Source of the DNA: an uncultured Flavobacteriales bacterium
GTDB lineage: Bacteria; Bacteroidota; Bacteroidia; Flavobacteriales; Crocinitomicaceae
Length of the DNA: 64,000 nucleotides
Assembly: GCA_946479285.1 (NCBI GenBank)
Contig: CAMLFH010000003.1
Coordinates: forward strand, 1-64,000
Reading direction: 5' to 3'
Position numbers and translations under genes: made by a program. This document shows, piece after piece, positions 53,267 through 61,537 of the stretch (positions are counted from its first letter, which is position 1; the number at the start of each line of letters is the position of its first letter). A model generated the notes under the pieces. The model was not told the DNA's origin. It did not search any database and saw only the letters and a program-made list of their open reading frames with translations.

Positions 53267-53355
53267 ACAGAATGAGACTCATCCACCACGGTGGACTAGG
53301 AGAATGAGGATAGAAACAATAGTAATTAAATTAATCAAATATAAAAATCAAAAAA

Positions 53356-53973
53356 ATGAGTGTAGTAGGTAAAAAATTCCCTTCGGTATTGGTGAATGCA
53401 ATGGATGAAATGGGAGATACTTTCCAAATTGATGTATTGCGTCATGCAATCGAAAACAAGAAAAAAGTGGTTTTGTTTTGGTACCCGAAAGATTTCACTT
53501 TTGTTTGTCCGACAGAAATTCACGCTTTCCAGGAGGCTTCTGCTGAATTTGCAAAACGCAATACTTTGGTAATTGGAGCATCTTGTGATACAGCTGAAGT
53601 ACATTTTGCATGGTTAAACACATCCAAAGACAACGGTGGTATTGAAGGTGTTAAATTTCCATTGATCGCAGATTCAACACGTCGTTTGGCTGAGGAATTA
53701 GACATTTTGGATTTCGACCCGTACGATGAGGATTCAGCAGGTGACAATGTTACTTACCGCGCAACGTATTTAATTGACGAAGAAGGAACTGTATTCCATG
53801 AGTCAATTAACCACATGCCAGTTGGACGTAACGTACAAGAGTACATCCGTTTGGTAGACGCATACACACACGTTCAAAATCACGGTGAAGTATGTCCTGC
53901 AAACTGGGAAGAAGGAAAAGACGCCATGAAAGCAACTGCTGCAGGTACGGCAGAATATTTAAGCAAACACTAA
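53356..53973 (+). CDS. 2-Cys peroxiredoxin (AhpC/Prx family)
   Basis: A 205-residue thiol peroxidase. The peroxidatic Cys is Cys51 in FTFVCPTEIHAF. The resolving Cys is Cys180 in HGEVCPANWEEG near the C-terminus, followed by a shortened tail without the YF motif of sensitive eukaryotic Prx. Threonine and arginine of the active site appear in PTE and STRRLAEEL. The first gene of an operon with thioredoxin (6 bases downstream) and DUF6952. OxyR and dps lie just upstream, so the group looks like one peroxide-stress regulon. Confidence 0.93.
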   Translation: MSVVGKKFPSVLVNAMDEMGDTFQIDVLRHAIENKKKVVLFWYPKDFTFVCPTEIHAFQEASAEFAKRNTLVIGASCDTAEVHFAWLNTSKDNGGIEGVKFPLIADSTRRLAEELDILDFDPYDEDSAGDNVTYRATYLIDEEGTVFHESINHMPVGRNVQEYIRLVDAYTHVQNHGEVCPANWEEGKDAMKATAAGTAEYLSKH

Positions 53974-53979
53974 GAAATC

Positions 53980-54294
53980 ATGTTTACAGAGTTAACGGAA
54001 GACAATTTAGAGCAGTTATTGAGTACCAATCAAAAAGTGATGGTTCAATACGGAGCATCCTGGTGTGGTAACTGTAAGATCACGAAGCCGAAGTTCAAGC
54101 GAATGGCTGAAGAAAATCCCGAAATAGAATTCTATTATGTGGATGCAGAGAAACTACCAAACTCACGCAAATTTGCGGATGTTTCGAACCTGCCGACTTT
54201 CGCTGGTTTTGTAGGCGGAGAACTGGTGAAACAGGCTCAGGGAAATAAAGTGGAAATCATTCAAGAGATCAAAGATGCGGTTGCCGGTAATTAA
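53980..54294 (+). CDS. Thioredoxin-family protein (CGNC active site)
   Basis: A 104-residue thioredoxin-fold protein. The redox motif is WCGNC (residues 30-34) in MVQYGASWCGNCKITKPKF, differing from CGPC of classical thioredoxin. The cis-Pro region reads VSNLPTFAGFVGGELV. Cytosolic. It follows the peroxiredoxin by 6 bases and overlaps the next small gene by 20 bases, so it is probably the dedicated reductant of the peroxiredoxin at 53356. Confidence 0.93.
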   Translation: MFTELTEDNLEQLLSTNQKVMVQYGASWCGNCKITKPKFKRMAEENPEIEFYYVDAEKLPNSRKFADVSNLPTFAGFVGGELVKQAQGNKVEIIQEIKDAVAGN

Positions 54295-54532
54295 ACACAT
54301 GGTAGCCTTTATCGAAGATAACGATGAAGACTACGTGAACGAAACGATCGATACTTTGGAGCATTTGATTGATGCTCCGGGTTTGAAGGATGAAGAACTG
54401 GATGTTATTGGAGAATTGCTTTCCAATTTCTCCGGAGCCCTTGAAGTTCACAAGGAAATCAAAGCAGGAAAATCTCAGAAAGATGCACTGAATGAATTCA
54501 TGAAACGGGTCACCGGTTCGATTGATAAATAA
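54275..54532 (+). CDS. DUF6952 family small protein
   Basis: An 85-residue acidic helical protein, starting MRLPVIKHMVAFIEDNDEDY. The LPVIKH start followed by a D/E-rich helix, and the later NFSGALEVHKEIKAGKSQKDALNEFMKRV, fit DUF6952, a family found mainly in Bacteroidota behind thioredoxin/peroxiredoxin genes, as here. The ATG at 54275 overlaps the thioredoxin stop by 20 bases, indicating translational coupling. No redox cysteine is present, so it is not itself a thiol enzyme. It may be an adaptor. A terminator follows 4 bases after the stop. Confidence 0.8.
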   Translation: MRLPVIKHMVAFIEDNDEDYVNETIDTLEHLIDAPGLKDEELDVIGELLSNFSGALEVHKEIKAGKSQKDALNEFMKRVTGSIDK

Positions 54533-54535
54533 CTG

Positions 54536-54558
54536 AAAGGCTTCCGAAAGGGAGCCTT
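54536..54558 (+). terminator. Terminator of the peroxiredoxin operon
   Basis: AAAGGCT and AGCCTTT arms with TCC-GAAA-GGG inside, followed by TTTT. It begins 4 bases after the DUF6952 stop. Confidence 0.85.
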
Positions 54559-54685
54559 TTTTGTTCAAAGAGTTTAAAGGTCGAATAGTTCAAATTGAAC
54601 CATTTTGAACCATTTTAACTTTTTGAACATCCTTAAGCCAACCAATTGATAAAAAGCGCGTTCAGTAAAGTATAGACCTTTACTA

Positions 54686-57652
54686 ATGAAAAAACTCCTA
54701 TTCGGACTGATATTTTGCATGCCTTGCTTTACAGCTTACAATCAAAGTGAAAACACAAACGTTTTCAATGGTTGTGCAAGCCATCTCATGCACACTTCAA
54801 ATGAGGTCTTAACTGAATCTCAGTTCGAACTTGACGAGGAAAAGTACCATTACAGCCAACTGAAAAACAAAGGTGGTTCGCATGCTGCTCCCAAATCCTT
54901 GCAGACAATTCCTGTTGTTGTTCACATTATTCATCAATCCGGACCTGAAAACATCAGCGATGCACAAGTTCAAACTGCCATAGCAAACATGAACACGAAG
55001 TTTGCCGCAAGTCCTTTTAATCAGATTCAATTTTGCCTGGCTCAGCGCGATCCGAATGGAAATGCTACAACCGGAATTACACGGAATAGTTCACCGCTCA
55101 CCAATGAAACTATGGAAGTGGACGATATTGCTTTGAAAGATGTCAATCGCTGGAGCCCGACCTGCTATCTGAACATCTGGGTAATCAAAGAGATTTCCAG
55201 TTTGAGCATGGGAACAGGAGTTATCGGTTATGCCTTTTTACCTGCTGCTCATGGACTTCCCATGGACGGAGTAGTAATCGAAGCCGGATTTTTCGGAAAT
55301 AATGCACAAACTGATGCTGTAGGAGTTCACGAGATCGGTCATTACCTGGGTTTATACCATACATTTGAAGGCGGATGCGGTAATTCCAATTGCCTGATTG
55401 ACGGCGACCAGGTTTGTGATACTCCGCCCGACCAAACGACTTTCGCAGCCTGTAATCCTTCAGCAAACTCCTGCAATACTGATGCAGATGATCCATCTTC
55501 CAATAATCCGTTTACAACAGATGTTGCCGACCTCAGTGATGATTACATGGATTACAGTGCTTTTTCGTGCTACAATCAATTCACACAAGGCCAGTATGAC
55601 CGCATGTATTATTTCCTAACGAATGTTCGGGGAAGTTTACTGAATTGTTTAAGCTGTACTCCTCCCTGCCCCACTCCGATTACCGCAACAATAACGAATC
55701 CAACATCAACCACCACCGTACTGGCAGGAAGTGTTGTCAATTTCACAGGAACTACCAACAGTCCCGGCCCAATCTGGTATATTACACCGGGAACTGTTCT
55801 GGGAACGGGAACATCACTCAATTATACTTTTCCTGCGCCCGGTACATACTGGATGAAATTCCGGGTTCCGAGCACCAATCCGGCATTTTGCCTGGATGGT
55901 TTGGATTCTGTTAAAATTATGGTCAACCAACCCGTTGCTGCCGGATGCCCGCAGGTTAACGCAGGGAATGATCAATTCGTCTGTCCCAATACTTCCATCC
56001 AGCTGAGTGCATCACCTGGTTTTGATTCTTATTCCTGGTCACCGGCAACCGGTTTGAACAATCCGTTTATTCCAAATCCAATCGCAACAATTAGTGCTAC
56101 GACGCAATATGTTGTTACTGCCCTGGAGTTAGGCCCGGAAATGGTCACCAACGGAGATTTTTCCATGGGAAATACAGGTTTTTCCAGTGATATGGTTTAT
56201 ACCACACTTTATTCCCCATGTAATTATTATGTTGCTCCGACTTTCTTCACCATGTCATTCGCTACCATGAATGATCACACATCATCAAGCGATTCGATGT
56301 TCATGTCAATGGATGGTTGTGTCAATGGTCCAACCAAAATTTATGAGCAGACCATTTTGGGTGTGAATCCGAATTCTCCCTACCGTTTCTCGTTTTGGGC
56401 TACGCGTGCGGCAGGAAATCAACCGATCTTTGAAATTCATTTGATTGGTAATGTAACCGGAGATTTTCTTCTTCCAACCGAAACAGGGTTATTCGTACCA
56501 CTTGGCGGAAATTTCATTTGGGATGAATATGGTATTACGAACTGGAATTCAGGTCCAAACTCCTCTGTAACCATTCGAATTATCAACCTGGAAACAAACG
56601 GTTACGGCGTCGATTTCGGGATGGATGATGTGAGTTTCCGTCCTCTTTGTGTTTCAACAGATACGATCAAACTAACCTTGGTAAACAGCTCCCCGCAATT
56701 GAACCTGGGAAATGACACTTCCATTTGTGCAGCCGGGATTTACCAATTGGACGCAGGAACCGGTTTTATGAGTTATTTATGGAGCGATGGAAGTACCGGA
56801 AGTACTTTTACAGCCTATGGAATCGGGACCTATTGGGTTACAGCTACAGATTCCTGCGGTAATGTGCAATCGGATACCGTACACATTACCCTGGCTCCGG
56901 ATCCGCAAATTGATCTGGGTTCAGACCTAACTTTTTGCGGCAATGCTTTTGTTCCTTTAACTTATACTTCAAGCGAAACATTTACTTCTTTTTCCTGGAA
57001 CCCGGTTTCACATTTAAGCTGCAGTACCTGTCCATCTCCCACAGCTCATGTGGATAGTTCGGATGTAACTTTTCACGTATACGCAGCCACTGCTAACGGC
57101 TGTATTGCCGAAGACAGCATTACGCTGAATTATGACCCAGCTGCGCCTTTGGATGTTTCCATACTTGCCACAGACCCGATTTGTTTGGATAAAGGAAGTA
57201 TTGTGGTACAAAATGCGCCGGGAACAAACGGAGTATTGTCCATTGATTTTAATAATGGTGGTTTTTCTACGGAAAACAGTTATCAAAACCTGGCAGATGG
57301 AACATACTCGCTGAGCATTATCAACCTGCAAACGGGTTGTTCAATGGATACTACTATTGCTTTTGAAGCCGATTTGGAAAACCTCTTATATATTCCAAAT
57401 TCCTTCACTCCGAATGATGATCTTTATAACAATCGTTGGAAAATTGAAGGGGTTTGTATTGGCGAAATTGATTGTAGAATTTACAATCGCTGGGGAGAAG
57501 AAATCGGAGTTATAAAAAACGTGAATGATAGTTGGGATGGGAGAAATAATGGCTTAGCCGTTCCGGACGGAATTTACACTTATACCATTGTTGTAACTTA
57601 TGCCAATGAAAAAATCGAATTTAAAAGTGGATTTATCGCCGTAATACACTAA
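54686..57652 (+). CDS. Secreted M43-family zinc metalloprotease with T9SS type B sorting domain
   Basis: A 988-residue exported protease. After a signal peptide and pro-region (MHTSNEVLTES), the catalytic domain begins near IPVVVHIIHQSG (pappalysin/M43 hallmark). The zinc motif HEIGHYLGLYH lies at residues 215-225, then GCGNSNCLIDGDQVCDTPPD and the YMDYSAFSCYNQFTQGQYDRM met-turn region. Residues 340-890 are PKD/Ig-like beta units (VVNFTGTTNSPGPIWYITPG; SYSWSPATGLNNP; SYLWSDGSTGSTF). The last 85 residues are the type B sorting domain (IPNSFTPNDDLYNNRWKI, CRIYNRWGEEIG). It is AT-neutral, preceded by a spacer rich in GTTCAAATTGAACC repeats. Confidence 0.92.
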   Translation: MKKLLFGLIFCMPCFTAYNQSENTNVFNGCASHLMHTSNEVLTESQFELDEEKYHYSQLKNKGGSHAAPKSLQTIPVVVHIIHQSGPENISDAQVQTAIANMNTKFAASPFNQIQFCLAQRDPNGNATTGITRNSSPLTNETMEVDDIALKDVNRWSPTCYLNIWVIKEISSLSMGTGVIGYAFLPAAHGLPMDGVVIEAGFFGNNAQTDAVGVHEIGHYLGLYHTFEGGCGNSNCLIDGDQVCDTPPDQTTFAACNPSANSCNTDADDPSSNNPFTTDVADLSDDYMDYSAFSCYNQFTQGQYDRMYYFLTNVRGSLLNCLSCTPPCPTPITATITNPTSTTTVLAGSVVNFTGTTNSPGPIWYITPGTVLGTGTSLNYTFPAPGTYWMKFRVPSTNPAFCLDGLDSVKIMVNQPVAAGCPQVNAGNDQFVCPNTSIQLSASPGFDSYSWSPATGLNNPFIPNPIATISATTQYVVTALELGPEMVTNGDFSMGNTGFSSDMVYTTLYSPCNYYVAPTFFTMSFATMNDHTSSSDSMFMSMDGCVNGPTKIYEQTILGVNPNSPYRFSFWATRAAGNQPIFEIHLIGNVTGDFLLPTETGLFVPLGGNFIWDEYGITNWNSGPNSSVTIRIINLETNGYGVDFGMDDVSFRPLCVSTDTIKLTLVNSSPQLNLGNDTSICAAGIYQLDAGTGFMSYLWSDGSTGSTFTAYGIGTYWVTATDSCGNVQSDTVHITLAPDPQIDLGSDLTFCGNAFVPLTYTSSETFTSFSWNPVSHLSCSTCPSPTAHVDSSDVTFHVYAATANGCIAEDSITLNYDPAAPLDVSILATDPICLDKGSIVVQNAPGTNGVLSIDFNNGGFSTENSYQNLADGTYSLSIINLQTGCSMDTTIAFEADLENLLYIPNSFTPNDDLYNNRWKIEGVCIGEIDCRIYNRWGEEIGVIKNVNDSWDGRNNGLAVPDGIYTYTIVVTYANEKIEFKSGFIAVIH

Positions 57653-57681
57653 TAAAATTCGATTCTATCTCTGAATGGATC

Positions 57682-58128
57682 TTAATCCTTCTTAACTCTA
57701 ACAGCTGTAGGTCCTCTTTGTCCTTTTTCGACTTCGAAGCTTACTCTGTTCCCTTCCGTAATGGCTTCTGTTAATTGGTTTGCGTGAACAAATATACTGT
57801 CTCCGGATGTGATGTCTTTAATAAAGCCATATCCTTTTGAGTCATTGTAAAAAGTCACTGTTCCTTTGCGGATTTTATCTTCCGGTTCCATTTCTTCTCT
57901 TTTCGGAACACCGATTACGATATCCTCAGCGTCGAATTCGACACGTTTCGAAAGGTCCGGAGGTGTAGATGTTTGATTTCCATTCTCGTCAATATAAACG
58001 ATCATGTCTTCAAAGCTTGCTTTTCCACCTTCTTTACGCTCTAACATTTTTTTCTCTTTGTCTTTGCGCTTTTTGTCTTTTTTGTTTTGAATCTCTTTTT
58101 TATTGAAAGTCTCTTGTGATCTTGCCAT
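57682..58128 (-). CDS. Cold-shock-domain protein with charged N-terminal region
   Basis: A 148-residue protein. Residues 1-45 are strongly basic (RSQETFNKKEIQNKKDKKRKDKEKK) and resemble an RNA-binding tail. Residues 85-148 form a cold-shock domain: RKGTVTFYNDSKGYGFIKDITSGDSIFVHANQL with the RNP1 (KGYGFI) and RNP2 (SIFVH) motifs, then EGNRVSFEVEKGQRGPTAVRVKKD. It lies downstream of cspA, separated by its terminator, on the same strand. Likely RNA chaperone. Confidence 0.88.
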   Translation of the reverse strand: MARSQETFNKKEIQNKKDKKRKDKEKKMLERKEGGKASFEDMIVYIDENGNQTSTPPDLSKRVEFDAEDIVIGVPKREEMEPEDKIRKGTVTFYNDSKGYGFIKDITSGDSIFVHANQLTEAITEGNRVSFEVEKGQRGPTAVRVKKD

Positions 58129-58160
58129 TTACTGTTTTAAAAATTTCTAATTTGATAAAA

Positions 58161-58187
58161 TAAAAAAGAGTCTATCCGTCAATAGAC
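58161..58187 (-). terminator. Terminator of cspA
   Basis: On the minus strand GTCTAT-TGACGG-ATAGAC is followed by TCTTTTTTATTTT, about 30 bases after the cspA stop. Confidence 0.75.
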
Positions 58188-58219
58188 GAACAAACTCTTC
58201 GTTCATTTATTAAAATCAA

Positions 58220-58414
58220 TTATTGGATTACACGAACGTTTACTGCGTTCACTCCTCTTTTACCTTCTTCTAATTCGAATTCAACTTGGTCACCTTCGCG
58301 GATTTCATCAACTAATCCTGAAACGTGTACGAAGTGATCTTTTGCAGAGTCATCTTCCTTAATGAAACCAAATCCCTTAGTTTCATTGAAGAACTTTACT
58401 GTTCCTTTGTTCAT
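58220..58414 (-). CDS. cspA: Cold-shock protein (CspA family)
   Basis: A 64-residue single-domain RNA/DNA chaperone. NKGTVKFFNETKGFGFI holds RNP1 and DHFVHVS RNP2; the end reads VEFELEEGKRGVNAVNVRV. Length is normal. The gene has a clear promoter-like element upstream and a terminator downstream, so it is a monocistronic unit; such genes are highly expressed. Confidence 0.95.
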   Translation of the reverse strand: MNKGTVKFFNETKGFGFIKEDDSAKDHFVHVSGLVDEIREGDQVEFELEEGKRGVNAVNVRVIQ

Positions 58415-58442
58415 TAAACTTGTATTTAAATAAATATTAGAA

Positions 58443-58476
58443 CGAAGGTACGCTTAAAAATCTATTTTCGGGCAAA
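58443..58476 (-). promoter_or_regulatory. Promoter-like element of cspA
   Basis: On the minus strand TTTG (58476-58473), 22 bases, then TACCTTCG (58450-58443), 7 of 8 matching TAnnTTTG. It gives a leader of about 25-30 bases before the ATG at 58414. Otherwise 58415-58797 holds only a TATATTTG word at 58667-58674 that may serve the divergent tail-collar gene. Confidence 0.45.
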
Positions 58477-58797
58477 ATAAATGCTCATTCGGGTAATTTA
58501 ACTTTTATTAAAAGGTCGGAAAGCCTTTATAAGTCAATTAAAATAAGAGTTTTAAGAAAAATAATTCTACGAGGGTTTCCCCCTGATTTTCAAGTTCCTC
58601 AGGCAGTTTCCAACATCATTTCTTAGTTTTGAATATGATAATTAGTTTATATCTATTAATCCCTTATATTTGTCGAACCATAATTAAACATTCACTGATG
58701 ACGAAACCGCTTTTCACAATCCCCCTTTATAGGCCTGCGTTCAATTTGCGCATACGTTATCATTTGTCAAACTGTAACTTTTAAACAAATAATAACT

Positions 58798-59352
58798 ATG
58801 TCTACTGAACCATTTATCGGAGAAGTAAAGCTTCTAGGATTTAATTTCGCCCCAAAGGGGTATGCAACTTGCCAGGGGCAAGTCTTATCAATTGCACAAA
58901 ACACTGCACTTTTTTCGTTACTCGGGACAACTTACGGAGGAAACGGACAAACAACTTTTGCGTTACCGGATTTACAAGGACGTGTTCCTGTAGGACAAGG
59001 TCAGGGACCTGGATTATCTCCCTATTCAATGGGGCAAGTGGGTGGTGTGGAAAACACAACACTAACGACTGCTCAAATGCCTATGCACGTTCACCCCGCT
59101 CAGGGTATCACTATCCGCATTCCGGTAAATACAGCAAACGATGACTCTGCTGCTGCCGGAAACTATATCGGAGACAGTTCACCAAACGATATGTACGGAG
59201 GAACACCTTCCCCTACTTTGTCAACAGGAGCTCCGATCGTTGGAGGAACAACCGCAGTAGCAGGAGGAAGTCAGCCATTCAGCCTTCTTACACCATACCT
59301 TTGTATGAATTATTCAATTGCATTGCAGGGAATTTTCCCAAGCCGTAACTAA
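58798..59352 (+). CDS. Phage tail-collar domain protein (microcystin-dependent-protein family)
   Basis: A 184-residue protein. The N-terminal 60 residues are the classic tail-collar module (GEVKLLGFNFAPKGYATCQGQ, NTALFSLLGTTYGGNGQTTFALPDLQGRVPVG). A Gly/Ser/Thr/Pro-rich middle (GVENTTLTTAQMPMHVHP) and the end PFSLLTPYLCMNYSIALQGIFPSRN follow. No signal peptide. In tailed phages this domain links tail fibres; in Bacteroidota and others it is a common stand-alone chromosomal gene of unknown role. A terminator (59361-59383) separates it from the next gene. The three genes that follow are on the same strand. Confidence 0.9.
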   Translation: MSTEPFIGEVKLLGFNFAPKGYATCQGQVLSIAQNTALFSLLGTTYGGNGQTTFALPDLQGRVPVGQGQGPGLSPYSMGQVGGVENTTLTTAQMPMHVHPAQGITIRIPVNTANDDSAAAGNYIGDSSPNDMYGGTPSPTLSTGAPIVGGTTAVAGGSQPFSLLTPYLCMNYSIALQGIFPSRN

Positions 59353-59360
59353 ATAAAATC

Positions 59361-59383
59361 AAGGGAGGACATTGTCCTCCCTT
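59361..59383 (+). terminator. Terminator of the tail-collar gene
   Basis: A perfect 10-base stem AAGGGAGGAC / GTCCTCCCTT around ATT, followed by CTATTTA. It starts 8 bases after the stop. The TTG frame of the next gene at 59372 falls inside it, so the real start of that gene is downstream. Confidence 0.9.
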
Positions 59384-59395
59384 CTATTTAATCTT

Positions 59396-60544
59396 ATGCA
59401 AACTATCGGTTTCTTACTTCCAAGATCAACTTTTTATCAAGGGATCAGTTTTGACCTTTTCCAGGGGCTAAAATCTTCGTTGGCATATCTTGGGGAAGAA
59501 AATGTCCGCATTGTTACTGAAAACATCGGTTTCGGAACTGATAAACAGTTGTGTTACAAATCCGCAGAACAGCTTATTATGCATGAAAATGCACAAATCG
59601 TTTTTGCCTATATCGGTCACAGGACTGCCCAGGTATTGAGACCTTTATTTGCTGCTGCCAATAGGCTGCTTATTGTTTTGGATTCGGGAGCACATCTTCC
59701 GCAGGAATGGCCGGTATCCCCCAATATCTTTTATCATTCGTTACACAATTCCTTAGGAACCTGGCTTAGTTCAAAACTTGCAGTGCAAAACGGACATCTG
59801 ACAGGTGGTATTGCTACAGGATACTACGACGGCGGCTATTTGCAAACAGTAGGAGCATTCAATGGTTATCTTCATGCCGGTGGTACAATCGGCTTTAATA
59901 TAGCTACAGGCTATCAAAGAGAAGACTTTTCCATGCAGCCGCTCAAAGAACAGTTTGCAACAGCTGACAGCACATGCGTATTAAGCATTTTCAGCGGCGA
60001 CTATGTCCAATGGTTCTTCGACGACCTGGTTCAATACTTTCCTGAACAGAACATCCCTGTATATATGCCCCCTTTTGCTTTTGAGGAATCAATGCTGAAG
60101 GAAGCAGTTTATCCGGGAAACAATGTTAATGGAATAGCTGCATGGTCCAGGAACTTACCAAACGAGCAAAATAACTTATTCATCGAAACCATGGAAGCTT
60201 CTGGCCGAGAAGCCAACCTGTTTAGCCTACTGGGTTGGGAGTCCGGATTTATCGCTGCTTTCCTGGTTGAACAGTTTGCACTACAAAAAAATGCAGTGGC
60301 AGTGGGCGAACTGCTGAACGATTTCTCGTTCGATTCCCCAAGAGGAAGCATCACGTTTCATTCCGGGAGCCACTGTTCCATTGCTCCATTGTATGAAGCA
60401 CGTATCGATAATGATGGAACAGGGCATTGCGCTCTAACTATAATAAGGGAAATTCCCGAAACGAAGGAAGCTTTCGATCAATTAATCTCCCAGGAGGTAG
60501 GCCAGTCGGTATCCGGCTGGTATAATAGTTATACATGCATCTGA
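59396..60544 (+). CDS. Cytosolic periplasmic-binding-protein-like sensor (Peripla_BP_6 type)
   Basis: A 382-residue protein from ATG 59396; the longer frame from TTG 59372 sits in a terminator. It resembles the branched-chain amino-acid type I binding proteins: TIGFLLPRSTFYQGISFDLFQGLKSSL opens lobe one, then YIGHRTAQVLRPLFAAANRLLIVLDSGAHLP, a TGGIATGYYDGGYLQTVGAFNGYLHAGG segment and LLGWESGFIAAFLVEQF near the end. There is no signal peptide or lipobox and no ABC permease or ATPase near, so it cannot work as a transport binding protein. AmiC-like cytosolic regulators offer a precedent. The stop overlaps the formyltransferase ATG by one base. Confidence 0.75.
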   Translation: MQTIGFLLPRSTFYQGISFDLFQGLKSSLAYLGEENVRIVTENIGFGTDKQLCYKSAEQLIMHENAQIVFAYIGHRTAQVLRPLFAAANRLLIVLDSGAHLPQEWPVSPNIFYHSLHNSLGTWLSSKLAVQNGHLTGGIATGYYDGGYLQTVGAFNGYLHAGGTIGFNIATGYQREDFSMQPLKEQFATADSTCVLSIFSGDYVQWFFDDLVQYFPEQNIPVYMPPFAFEESMLKEAVYPGNNVNGIAAWSRNLPNEQNNLFIETMEASGREANLFSLLGWESGFIAAFLVEQFALQKNAVAVGELLNDFSFDSPRGSITFHSGSHCSIAPLYEARIDNDGTGHCALTIIREIPETKEAFDQLISQEVGQSVSGWYNSYTCI

Positions 60545-61482
60545 TGAGTGAATTGAAGATACTGGTTCTTTGCGGCGGGCGATTCGCACTTCCTGCAATA
60601 CAACAACTCGCTGTGGAGCAATACCTCTGCGGTATTGTCATTGGAAAAGGCGAGCAAGAAATTGTCGATGTGGTTGAAAAAGAATGTTCGGCAACCAATA
60701 TGCCTTTCAAATCCATACAAAGTTCAGCTAAAATGCAGGAACTCGAAACCTGGATCAGGGAGCTTAACCCCGATGCCGTTTTTAGTATCTGTTTTCCATA
60801 CCGCTTACCCGAATCGCTATTGAGCTTCGGAAAGGACAAATTCATCAATTTCCATACAGGTGCACTTCCTCAGTACCGCGGACCAATGCCGATATTTGAA
60901 ACCCTTCGCTATGGGGAAACAGAAACTGCAATAAGTGTTCACTTTATGGATGCTGAATTCGATGAAGGAGATGTGGTGTTTCGCGAAACAGTAACGATAT
61001 CAAATGACGATACATTTGGAACATTGGCAGGAAAACTGGCAGTTCGTGCAGCTCTGGTGGCACTAAATATGGCACAGATGCTTGAATACGGATCAATGAT
61101 CCCACGTGAGCCACAAAACGAAAACGAAGCCCGGTATTTCGAAAAGCCCGAAAAAGAAGACACGTTTATTCAATGGAACCGCATGGATGCCGAAGAGATC
61201 ATCAATCTCATCAACGCATGCAATCCCTGGAATAATGGTGCCGACACAATCCTAAATGGAAAGCCTGTAAAAATTATCAGCGCTTCCATCGAGGAGGAGC
61301 CTCACTTTTCACCGGTTGGCAGTATCTACCACGTTAATCCCATTTCCGAGCAGGTGAAAGTCGCCTGCCTTCATAATAAGCTCATAAACATTAAAATTAT
61401 TTCCTGCGAGTACGGAATCGTAACAGCCGGATACTTTGCTACAAAAGAAAAACTCGATGCAACAACTGTTCATCGAAACTAA
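60544..61482 (+). CDS. Formyltransferase-family protein
   Basis: A 312-residue protein of the Fmt/PurN-type formyl-THF-dependent transferase fold. ATG 60544 gives a one-base overlap (TGATG) with the upstream stop; an in-frame ATG also lies at 60535. Catalytic signatures are INFHTGALPQYRGPMPIFETL with the Asn-x-His pair and, 40 residues later, the Asp in FDEGDVVF, as in Met-tRNA and sugar-nucleotide formyltransferases. The C-terminal 110 residues (FEKPEKEDTFIQWNRMDAEEIINLINACNPW) resemble the Fmt C domain (NPWPGA-like NPWNNGADT). It is an extra copy, not the fmt gene partnered with def. The substrate is unknown. Confidence 0.83.
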   Translation: MSELKILVLCGGRFALPAIQQLAVEQYLCGIVIGKGEQEIVDVVEKECSATNMPFKSIQSSAKMQELETWIRELNPDAVFSICFPYRLPESLLSFGKDKFINFHTGALPQYRGPMPIFETLRYGETETAISVHFMDAEFDEGDVVFRETVTISNDDTFGTLAGKLAVRAALVALNMAQMLEYGSMIPREPQNENEARYFEKPEKEDTFIQWNRMDAEEIINLINACNPWNNGADTILNGKPVKIISASIEEEPHFSPVGSIYHVNPISEQVKVACLHNKLINIKIISCEYGIVTAGYFATKEKLDATTVHRN

Positions 61483-61537
61483 CCCTCACTTGCGAAAGTC
61501 ACTACAAAACAATTAAACAACTTAAAAAAACAAGTCA

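Noticed and set aside
58798..59352. Tail-collar gene as evidence for a prophage or phage-tail-like particle
   Set aside because: Only this single tail-type gene is present; the family is commonly found alone in bacterial chromosomes.
59372..59395. TTG start of the binding-protein-like gene at 59372
   Set aside because: It lies inside the terminator hairpin of the upstream gene; ATG 59396 starts the conserved part.
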